Source of the DNA: CAWJAP01 sp963834365 | GTDB lineage: Bacteria > Acidobacteriota > Vicinamibacteria > Vicinamibacterales > Vicinamibacteraceae | Direction of reading: 5' to 3' | NCBI GenBank assembly: GCA_963834365.1 | Contig: CAWIBS010000024.1 | Location: 87,658-151,657 of the forward strand | DNA: 64,000 nt | In this document: one piece after another, positions 56,817 to 64,000 of the stretch | How positions within the stretch are numbered: the stretch's first letter is position 1 | Layout: each line of letters starts with the position of its first letter | Position numbers and translations under genes: made by a program | The notes under the pieces: generated by a model | Seen by the model: the letters and a program-made list of their open reading frames with translations, nothing else | Database searches by the model: none | What the model was told of the DNA's origin: nothing

Positions 56817-57245
56817 GTGGAAAAGCTCGTCCTCACTGAAGCGAGGCGTCAGCGGCAGGCGCACTTTGCGACGATTCTTGGGGCACTCGTCACCGCTGGA
56901 TCCATGGTGTTCGGGGTGTTGACGTATCAGCGCAGTGCCAGGGAACACCGACAGGCGGCTTCTCTGGGTATGCTCCAGGAATACCTCAAGTTGGCCGTCG
57001 AGCACCCCGACCTGGCCAGCCGACGCCCCGACCAACCTGTGGACGCCAGATATGAATGGTTCGCCACTCACGCGTTGTTCACCGCCGAGACTCTTTCGGG
57101 GCTCGTCGGTGATGATCCGCGATGGCAACGCGCCATCGATTCAATCCTGCGCCAGGGCCAGGGCGGCTTCCCCTGTGGTGATTACACACCTGACTTCGTG
57201 AAGTACATCCAAAGCCGAGTTCCGGAAGTCAAGTGCGCGCCGTAG
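56817..57245 (+). CDS. Small single-span membrane protein of unknown function
   Basis: A 142-residue protein. GTG 56817 is chosen because GAGGGAGG lies 5 nt upstream. One membrane helix (FATILGALVTAGSMVFGVLT) follows a short basic N-terminus. The soluble part (LGMLQEYLKLAVEHPDLASR, WFATHALFTAETLSGLVGDD, CGDYTPDFVKYIQSRVPE) resembles small membrane proteins of unknown function seen near signalling genes. The preceding 285 bp hold no gene I can support. The following 279 bp contain a direct repeat (ACGATCTAG twice near 57265) and the promoter region of the histidine kinase. Confidence 0.58.
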   Translation: MEKLVLTEARRQRQAHFATILGALVTAGSMVFGVLTYQRSAREHRQAASLGMLQEYLKLAVEHPDLASRRPDQPVDARYEWFATHALFTAETLSGLVGDDPRWQRAIDSILRQGQGGFPCGDYTPDFVKYIQSRVPEVKCAP

Positions 57246-57524
57246 CTTCTTTCGGAGTGGCGACGATCTAGACGATCTAGTGGGGCACAACCCGATTCCG
57301 TGATGTGGAGCATCGCACCGCCGGCCCGGTCGCGGGAGTCGCCCTCGTTGGAGCCCTCGATTGTCGAGCTGCTGACGCGGCGAGGGTAGCCGCGAAGCAG
57401 GGAGCCCGAGTAGATGTGATAAGTTCCCGCCACATTTGCCGGCGGTTCTGCATGTGTCGCTGTATCTCAGAACAGTCTTACGTTATGGTTTCGGCAGGAA
57501 AGGAAAACGGAACGACACTGATCG

Positions 57525-59622
57525 ATGCTCAGCGTTGAACAGTTGTTGAATCGCGAACTCGCGGCTCGGGTAAGCGCCGGAACGGAGGGACGCTCCGCCG
57601 GGGCATTGCTGCGCACGGCGGGCCGCGTCCTGGCGAGCACCGTCAGCTATTACGTCGCCACGCATATCGCCTGGGCGCTTACTTTCCCCGATAGCAAAGT
57701 CTCCCTCTTCTTTCCCCCGCAGGCGGTTCTGCTTTGCAGCCTGCTGCTCGCCCCCACTCGGCACTGGTGGGCCTAGTACTCGCCGCCGCCAGTGCTCATT
57801 TTCTAGCGACCCAGCAGGCGGACTGGCCGCCGTTGTACGCCCTGACCGCCGAGGCGTTCGACGCCGTGAAATGCGTCTCGGCAGCGGCGGGGATTCGCAT
57901 TCTGATCAAGTCTCCCCTCAAGGCGATCACGCTTCGGGAGGCGATTCTCTTCGTCCTCATCGCAGTGGTGCTCGTGCCCTTCGGGACGGCCTTCTGGGGT
58001 GCTTCTTTTACGGTCTCCTACCGTTTCGGCACTCACTATTGGATCGAGTGGCGCAACCTGGGAATCTCGAATGCGGTAACGACCGTCGTCCTCACGCCGG
58101 CATTTCTGCTGGGCGTGCACCATCTGTTCGTCAGACGCCCGAGAACCCTGTCCGCCCGGCGCGTGCTGGAAGCGGCTCTCCTCGGTGCGTGTACGGTGGC
58201 GCTGGGAATCTTCGTATTCGATAGAACGCCCGCAGGCCCCAACACTTCGCCCGCTCTTCTATATACGCCGATCCCTCTACTCATCTGGGCAGCGCTCCGC
58301 TTCGGCCTTGGTGGAATCAGCGTCTCGATGTTGATCGTGACGTTCCAGGCTATCTGGGGAACCATGCGCGGGCACGGCCCGTTCCTGGCCCAGACCCCCG
58401 CCGAGAATGCGACAGCACTACAGCTATTCCTCCTCGTCACAGCCACTCCGCTGATGCTGCTGGCGGTTGTCATCGAAGAGGAAAGACGCTCGAAGGACGC
58501 GTTGCGTGAGAGCGCGAACCTGATGGGTCTCGCGGCGGAAGCAGGAAACCTGGCCATGTGGGTGTGGGATGCTTCCGGCAACGATGTGTGGATGACCGAG
58601 CGGGGCCGCTCCCTGTTTGGCCTCATGCCCGGCGCGCGCCTCGATTTTGCGGCAACGTTCGATCGCGTGCACGCCGAGGATCGCACCGCGCGTGAAGGCG
58701 CGATCGAACAGGCGCTCCAGACGCGAGGGGAATACGAAATGGAGTATTGCGTGCAGCGCGCGGATGGCGCGATGGCATCGCCCGCTGGATTCATGAGCGC
58801 GGTCGTGGTGTGGGGCCTGACGACGGCACCGGCCCAACGCTGTTCGCCGTTTCGATGGACGTAACGGCTCGCAAACAGGCGGAGGCGTCCGCTGCGCAAA
58901 AGCGGGCAGAACTGGAGCACGTCGCACGCGTTGCCACACTCGGCGAGCTCACCGCCACCCTGACGCACGAATTAGGACAGCCACTCGCCGCGATCCGCAC
59001 CAACTCCTACGTCGGCGTGCGTTTGCTCGACGCACCCAAGCCCGATCTCCAGGAGGTGCGCAGCACGCTGGAGGACATCTGCGAGGTCACCGATCGCGCC
59101 GGCGAAGTCATTGGCAGGCTGCGCGCCATGCTCAAGCGCGACAGCACGGCGGCGGGCTTGACCAACGTCGATGTCAACAATGTGATCCGGATCGTCGAGC
59201 GCATCGTGCATGGCGACGCGAACCTGCACAAGGTCACGGTCCACCTCGACCTGTCGTCCGACGTCCGCTCGGTCAAGGGTGACAGCGTTCAGCTTCAGCA
59301 GGTCATGTTGAACCTGATGCTCAATGCCTTCAGCGCCATGAGCGGAACCGGACTCGACGGCGCGCGGCGCTTGATCGTGCGCACGAATTCGATTGATCAA
59401 TCGAACGTGCTGATCGAAGTTCAGGACAACGGCACTGGAATCGCTGCGGAGAAGCTCGAGTCGATCTTCGATCCCTTCATCACCAGCAAGCCGGAAGGAC
59501 TGGGAATGGGCCTTTCGATCTGTCGCTCCATCATCGAACGCCACGGCGGTAAGATATCGGCCACTAACAATTTCAACCGCGGCGCGACGTTCTCGATCAC
59601 TTTGCCGGTCACCCGTGAGTGA
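57525..59622 (+). CDS. MASE1-PAS sensor histidine kinase (two apparent frameshifts)
   Basis: Restoring one base near 57770 and one near 58783 gives 699 residues from ATG 57525. The N-terminal 300 residues form a MASE1-type membrane sensor with about eight helices (FFPPQAVLLCSLLLAPTRHW, AILFVLIAVVLVPFGTAFWG, LIWAALRFGLGG). A PAS domain follows (GLAAEAGNLAMWVWDASGND, MDVTARKQAEASAA). The HisKA box TLGELTATLTHELGQPLAAI carries the phospho-accepting histidine. The ATPase domain has LNLMLNAFSAM, VQDNGTGI and ITSKPEGLGMGLSICRSIIE. It resembles FixL-type kinases. No response regulator gene adjoins it. Confidence 0.87.
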
Positions 59623-59802
59623 ATGGGACCGTGCCGCAAGCCACATTGACGCTCCGGTGGCCCTGCCAGCCTGAATTCGTGATGTGGGCGACGGTGAACC
59701 GCGTCTCCCGCGGCGGCAAAGCGATCGGCCCGGACGAGAGGCTGACCCCGATCATCAGGCTGAACGCAAAGAGGGCAGCGCTCGAACGCCTTGACGACCG
59801 CT

Positions 59803-62433
59803 TCAGGTCGTGCGCGTCTTTGCTCTGACATGGTCGCCGAATCGAGTGCGGCACGCCCGGGCCGCGCCAAGAAGCTCGCCGTATTCGGCGCTGCTGCGAA
59901 TCGCGGCGAACATGGGGTCGATCTCGATTGCCAAAGACGCGCAGTAGTTTCGCGGGATTGACTCGCGCAGGAGCCGGAGCGCCGCCGCCGAGTCGCCGCA
60001 GTACGCGAGGTCGCTGGCAAAGAAGTAGAGCGGTTCGGAGTCCCGTAAAGTGAGGAACGTCCTCACGTCATCATCGCTCAGCCGTCCCGCGCCGGTCGGG
60101 ACGGCGCCCGAGAGACAGCGCGCGATGAAGCCGTGGAAGCTCGCGGGCACCAACCCGCTGGGGTAGCCCGGGGACTGCTGACGGTGCTGCTCGCGGGCAT
60201 CGTCGCGACGGCCCAGCCGCTGGTAGACCCACCGCGTAACCAGCCGCGCCCACTCGGAACCGGAGTCCAGGCGGACGAAGTCGAGCGCCCGATCGTATCG
60301 CCCGAGCTGAATGAACGTCGCCGAGCAGGTCCGGAACCGTGGATTGGTCGGGTCGCGGGAGATGGCCTCGTCGCACTCGCGAGCGGAATCCTCCGGCAGC
60401 CCGCCGTAGCGGAGGACGGTGCCCAGCGCGAAGTGGCCTTCTCCGCTGTCGGGGCGCCGCGCCACGAGCTTCCGGGCAATGTCGTAGCCGTCCTGGAGAC
60501 GCCCCGCGTCGGTCTGGAGGACGAGCAGCTCGACGGCGGCCGGGATATGGCCTGGATCCAGGGCCAGCGCCTGTCGGAGCGCCGCTTCCGATCGCCGGAA
60601 CGCTTCGCTCCCACCGGCGCCGTACTGCCCGTCGTCGTAGTAGCGCTCCCCGAGCGAGGCCCATGTGCCCGCGTGGTCCGGATCGATCGCGCTCGCGCGC
60701 TCGAGCATGGCGATCGCCTCCCGGTTCGGCCCGGGGTCACTCGAGATCGCGAGGCTCTTGAGGTAGCTGGCATACGCGTCGGCGTTCCGGGGCCGAGCAT
60801 GGGAAGCGGTGGGTGCCCCCGCGCCCAATGCAGGCAGCAGGCCGTCGCGGATCCGGGAGGTGATCCCATCACGGAGCGCGATCGAGTCAGCCGCCCCCGC
60901 CGCGATGGTGTCGCGCCAGAGCAGCCGGTTGCTGTCGACTTCGACGGCTTCCACCGTGACGCGCAGTTCGGACTGGTGCATCGAGAAATGCCCGATCACG
61001 ATCCGGTCGACGCGCAACTGCCGGCCAGCCTCCTGGGGGCTCCCCTCGCCGCCGGCGAATCTTCGCGACGAGGCCATGGGCCGGACGGCGAGTGACGGTG
61101 TCGAGCTGAGAGCCGTGGCCACTTCGTCCGCAAGCGCCAGGCGCAGATAGTCGATACTGCCGTCCCCGCCGACGTTGTCGAACGGCAGCACGGCCACGGT
61201 CTTCTGCACGCCTGTGGGGCCGGCCACGCGGTTGCCGCGCATCAACGGGACGCTCGCAAGCGCTCCCAACGCCACCGCCAATATGGCAGCCAGCGCCAGC
61301 CTTCCGGGCCCGAACAGTGCAGCACGCTGTGCGAGGCGCCGTTGCACGATCCCGATGACGCCGCCGGAACGAGCGGACTCCGTCTCGCGTTGTACGTGCT
61401 TGAGGTCTGCGCATAGTTCGGCAGCGCTCTGGTAGCGGCGATCACGAACGGTTTCGAGTGACGTGCAGATGACTCTGAGCAGTTCGGCCGGAAGATCGCG
61501 AGCGGCGGGCCCGCTCGCGGTGAGATTCACGGTCCGATCGACATCGAACAGAGTCGCGGTGCTGTCTTCGGCGAAGGGAAGCCCACCGGTTGCCATTTCG
61601 TAGAGCACGACCCCGAGACTCCAGACGTCGCTGCGTGCGTCGATGTCGAGGCCGCGCGCCTGCTCCGGCGACATATAGCGCGGTGTGCCGATCACCATCC
61701 CCGGTTGCGTGTGTGACTCGACGCGACCCTGGTCGGGCGATTGCGTCACGGTAGCGAACTTTGCGAGCCCGAAGTCGAGGACTTTCACGTACCCGTCGAG
61801 ACGCACCATGATGTTCTCAGGCTTGATGTCACGATGGACGAGGCCGCGGGCATGCGCGGCTGCCAACGCACCCGCCAGCTGGACGCCGATGTCGACCACC
61901 TCGCGCATCGGCAGTGCGCCCCGCCGCAAGGCGTGCCGCAGTGTCTCACCTTCGATGAACTCGGTCACCATGTACGGACGGCCATCGAGCTCACCGAAAT
62001 CGTGAACGACGATGATGTGCGGGTGGTTCAAACTCGACGCGGCGCGCGCTTCCTGATGAAACCGTCGTAGCCGGGTGCGGTCAGCGGCGAGTTCCGGCGA
62101 CAGGAACTTGAGCGCCACCGGGCGATCGAGCTTCGTGTCGTGGGCGAGATAAACCTCGCCCATGCCGCCCGCGCCCAATCGCGACACCAATTGATAGGAG
62201 TCTGCGGAACGGCCGCTCAGGTCTTCACGTCCTGCATCGAGAAGCACCGCGGCCGGCGTTTCCAGGAAAGTTCCGACACGGTCGGTTGCGGCCAGCAGGT
62301 TGTCGATCCGCGCCCGGAGTACCCCGTCGGTCCCACAGGCCTGCGCCAGGAACGCCTGCCGTTCGGCGCCCTCGCGCGCCAGCGCTCCCTCGAGCACCCG
62401 CTTGACTCGCGGCCAGTCCTCCAGCGTCTTCAT
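59803..62433 (-). CDS. Serine/threonine protein kinase with TM helix, CyaB-like domain and TPR repeats
   Basis: An intact 876-residue protein. ATG 62433 overlaps the sigma-factor stop (ATGA), so it is taken as the start over an in-frame codon at 62460. The kinase domain has GAGGMGEVYLAHD, VALKFLSPELA, HRDIKPENIMVRLDGYVKVL, DFGLAKF and TPRYMSPEQARGLD. One membrane helix (LALAAILAVALGALASVPLM) separates it from an extracytoplasmic part. That part is a CyaB/TolB-like domain (VAVLPFDNVGGDGSIDYL, VDRIVIGHFSMHQSELRVTV) plus TPRs. It probably senses through the outer part and phosphorylates proteins inside, acting with the co-transcribed sigma factor. Confidence 0.9.
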   Translation of the reverse strand: MKTLEDWPRVKRVLEGALAREGAERQAFLAQACGTDGVLRARIDNLLAATDRVGTFLETPAAVLLDAGREDLSGRSADSYQLVSRLGAGGMGEVYLAHDTKLDRPVALKFLSPELAADRTRLRRFHQEARAASSLNHPHIIVVHDFGELDGRPYMVTEFIEGETLRHALRRGALPMREVVDIGVQLAGALAAAHARGLVHRDIKPENIMVRLDGYVKVLDFGLAKFATVTQSPDQGRVESHTQPGMVIGTPRYMSPEQARGLDIDARSDVWSLGVVLYEMATGGLPFAEDSTATLFDVDRTVNLTASGPAARDLPAELLRVICTSLETVRDRRYQSAAELCADLKHVQRETESARSGGVIGIVQRRLAQRAALFGPGRLALAAILAVALGALASVPLMRGNRVAGPTGVQKTVAVLPFDNVGGDGSIDYLRLALADEVATALSSTPSLAVRPMASSRRFAGGEGSPQEAGRQLRVDRIVIGHFSMHQSELRVTVEAVEVDSNRLLWRDTIAAGAADSIALRDGITSRIRDGLLPALGAGAPTASHARPRNADAYASYLKSLAISSDPGPNREAIAMLERASAIDPDHAGTWASLGERYYDDGQYGAGGSEAFRRSEAALRQALALDPGHIPAAVELLVLQTDAGRLQDGYDIARKLVARRPDSGEGHFALGTVLRYGGLPEDSARECDEAISRDPTNPRFRTCSATFIQLGRYDRALDFVRLDSGSEWARLVTRWVYQRLGRRDDAREQHRQQSPGYPSGLVPASFHGFIARCLSGAVPTGAGRLSDDDVRTFLTLRDSEPLYFFASDLAYCGDSAAALRLLRESIPRNYCASLAIEIDPMFAAIRSSAEYGELLGAARACRTRFGDHVRAKTRTT

Positions 62434-63008
62434 CGAGTGGTGAGCTCGTTGTACAGCCACAGCCTGGCGGTGGCCCAGTCACGCTTCACGGTCGCGGGCG
62501 AAATGCCGAGCGCTTCGGCAGTCTCCTTGACCGACAAGCCGGCAAAAAACCTGAGCTCGACGACGCGGCTCTGCTGTGGATCGACGGCCCCCAACCGTTC
62601 GAGCGCGTCGTCGAGCGCCACGATATCGACCGCCGGCTGCGGTGCGACGGCAATCTCATCGAGCGAGGTCACCAACACTCCGGCGCCGCGCTTCTCTCGC
62701 GCGCGCTGACGCGCATAGTCCACCAGGACACGCCGCATCAGCGTCGCTGCCATGGCGAAGAAGTGTGCGCGGTCCCGCCACCGCATGGCATCGATTCCGG
62801 CCAGGCGCAGGTACACCTCGTTCACGAGGGCCGTGGTCTGCAGCGTATGGCCCTCGCGCTCGCCGCGCATGTAGTGATGCGCGAGGCGCCGCAGCTCGTC
62901 ATACACGATCGGCACGAGCTGGTCTCGAGCGGCGGGATCGCGGTTGGCCCAATCGGCAAGGACCCGGGCAATGCGCTCGCGCTCGGCGGCGTCACGATCG
63001 TGGGCCAT
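62430..63008 (-). CDS. ECF sigma factor, TIGR02999 type
   Basis: A 192-residue sigma-70 family factor. Region 2 has LVPIVYDELRRLAHHYMRGE, HTLQTTALVNEVYLRLAG and DRAHFFAMAATLMRRVLVDY. Region 4 has ELRFFAGLSVKETAEALGIS and PATVKRDWATARLWLYNELT. This pattern (TALVNEAYLRL, RAHFFAxAAxxMRRILVDHAR) is the TIGR02999 group, typically linked to a Ser/Thr kinase rather than to an anti-sigma factor. Here the stop overlaps the kinase start by 4 bp. A TAAGAT -10-like element lies 16 nt before the ATG. Confidence 0.93.
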   Translation of the reverse strand: MAHDRDAAERERIARVLADWANRDPAARDQLVPIVYDELRRLAHHYMRGEREGHTLQTTALVNEVYLRLAGIDAMRWRDRAHFFAMAATLMRRVLVDYARQRAREKRGAGVLVTSLDEIAVAPQPAVDIVALDDALERLGAVDPQQSRVVELRFFAGLSVKETAEALGISPATVKRDWATARLWLYNELTTR

Positions 63009-63134
63009 CGGTTCGATCCTGGCGATCTTAACGCACCGCCCAGACTACCCGGTCCCCTTGAGCCCTGAGCCACCGGAAAAGCGCCTGATGTGTCAGGGAG
63101 AGTAAGCCCGATCGACGCAACAGGAGGAGCCACG

Positions 63135-64000
63135 GTGGCTAACACATCAGTGAAGAGAGCGGCAATCTGCATATTCATCATGCTCGGGGTCGTTCCAATG
63201 AGAGCGGAGGCAGCGATCACCTCCGTCACGTTGATGACGACGAGTCAATACGAGAACGCTGCCGGCTACACCCACGCCGAGATCATGATTCACGGATCCG
63301 TGGCGCGCGCGGATGGCAGCGTGGCCAGTACGCGGTGCCAGCCGTCATCATCTATCCCAGGTATGGTCGCGGAAACAGGGTTGGCGTCGTCGACTGGCTC
63401 AACTCGAGCTTCTATCATTTCTTTCCTCCGACGACCGAGTTCGGGACCTTCGACTTCACCCGGGCGGCGACCGGGAGCTACCTCTTCGAAGAGGGATACA
63501 CGTACATCTCGATTCAGTGGAACAAGGCCGTCACCACGATCTTCGGGCCGACGGCTCCGAACGACGGCAACCCGCACAACCACCTGGTCTACGGCTCCAT
63601 CGACCGGAGCGCTGATGCCTGGAAGATCCTCCTCGACGCGGCCCGGCTGCTGAAGGACCCGGTGTTATCCGGGCAGCGAGAACCCGCGCCAGTGGCAACG
63701 GTTCTGAGCTCCGGCTACTCGCAGGGCGCGGCGCTTCAGCTCGAGTTGCTCGCAGAGGGCCTCGATCCCACGCGGGTCTACGATGGACACCTGGTCCAGA
63801 TGATCGGGCTGACCTGCTGGAAGCGCGAAGACGTCGCCCCGCACTTTGGTTTCCTGGGAGACTGCAGCCCACTTCCGACGAGCGGGCAACACGCGCCCGT
63901 GATCGTGCTCGCATCCGAGTCCGACATGGTGGCGTACCACCCGACGGTTCTTGACTTCGGGAAGAGCGCGTATTTCACTCGCAATCCGGCCAATCCCAAC
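63135..64000 (+). CDS. Secreted alpha/beta hydrolase domain protein, N-terminal part (apparent frameshift near 63324; cut by window edge)
   Basis: GTG 63135 has AGGAGG 7 nt upstream and a signal peptide (RAAICIFIMLGVVPMRAEAA). One base appears missing near 63324; restoring it joins VARADGSV to GQYAVPAVIIYPRYGRGNRV. The body reads VDWLNSSFYHFFPPTTEFGT, EGYTYISIQWNKAVTTIFGP and the nucleophile elbow SSGYSQGAALQLELLAEG (GxSxG, serine nucleophile), then VIVLASESDMVAYHPTV. The call is the alpha/beta-hydrolase group of secreted esterase-like proteins. The C-terminal part lies outside the window. Substrate unknown. Confidence 0.76.

Noticed and set aside
59609..59854. 81-codon minus-strand frame between the histidine kinase and the kinase-TPR gene
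   Set aside because: It overlaps the kinase C-terminus, has no ribosome binding site and no recognisable feature, so it is not supported as a gene.
1..64000. CRISPR arrays, rRNA and tRNA genes, phage or integrase genes
   Set aside because: No regularly spaced direct repeats, cloverleaf sequences, rRNA-like stretches or integrase motifs were seen on either strand by eye.

Overview
The window is GC-rich (about 65-68%) bacterial DNA with strong third-position GC. Its gene content points to Acidobacteriota, most likely a Vicinamibacteria-type soil lineage. This rests on family recognition, not on a marker gene: no rRNA, tRNA or ribosomal protein lies in the window. Diagnostic content includes several FtsX/MacB-like duplicated orphan permeases (ADOP type) with a PadR regulator, Oar-like TonB-dependent receptors with an N-terminal carboxypeptidase-regulatory-like domain, Ser/Thr kinases fused to TPR domains, a TIGR02999-type ECF sigma factor, PQQ-like beta-propellers and a CRTAC1 (FG-GAP/ASPIC) protein.

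Layout. 1-4026: ADOP permease (cut by the left edge) and its PadR repressor, an operator-like repeat array, and a second ADOP permease. 4098-8400: a PQQ-like propeller, then a two-subunit molybdenum hydroxylase. 8401-8891: IS91-like transposase remnant and an inverted repeat. 8892-17779: a TonB receptor, two secreted TPR proteins and a divergent CRTAC1 protein that look like one module. 17987-30584: DUF4349 lipoprotein, ADOP permease, propeller with EF-hands, permease remnant, NHL/SMP-30-like protein, DUF2891 protein, a kinase-TPR protein and another ADOP permease. 30837-39798: secreted M64 peptidase, a large secreted repeat protein (DUF5719-like, P-domains, GEVED) and a GH95-like glycosidase. 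39867-42788: an unknown gene behind a SAM-I/IV-like riboswitch, then a gluconate-dehydrogenase-subunit-3-like protein with a GMC oxidoreductase. 42949-49401: two tandem TonB receptors. 49499-53271: Ca2+/H+ exchanger, K+ channel, small protein, HypX. 53272-56531: DUF1254 and sulfatase remnants, then a sulfatase. 56817-64000: small membrane protein, MASE1 histidine kinase, kinase-TPR protein overlapping an ECF sigma factor, and an alpha/beta hydrolase cut by the right edge.

How it fits together. The themes are uptake and turnover of organic matter (TonB receptors, secreted TPR proteins, glycosidase, peptidase, sulfatase), periplasmic oxidation (molybdenum hydroxylase, GMC dehydrogenase, propellers) and signalling (kinases, ECF sigma, histidine kinase, PadR). 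Intact genes alternate with genes that need single-base corrections. I count about 37 apparent frameshifts in 14 genes, about 30 of them +1, and 13 in one receptor gene. Corrected lengths come out as whole codons and the proteins read normally, so consensus sequence error is the simplest explanation. I annotate these genes over their full corrected span.

The most novel candidates are the SAM-I/IV-like riboswitch with an RBS-sequestering hairpin in front of an unknown gene, and the TonB receptor/TPR/TPR // CRTAC1 module with paired TTGGCCAA palindromes.
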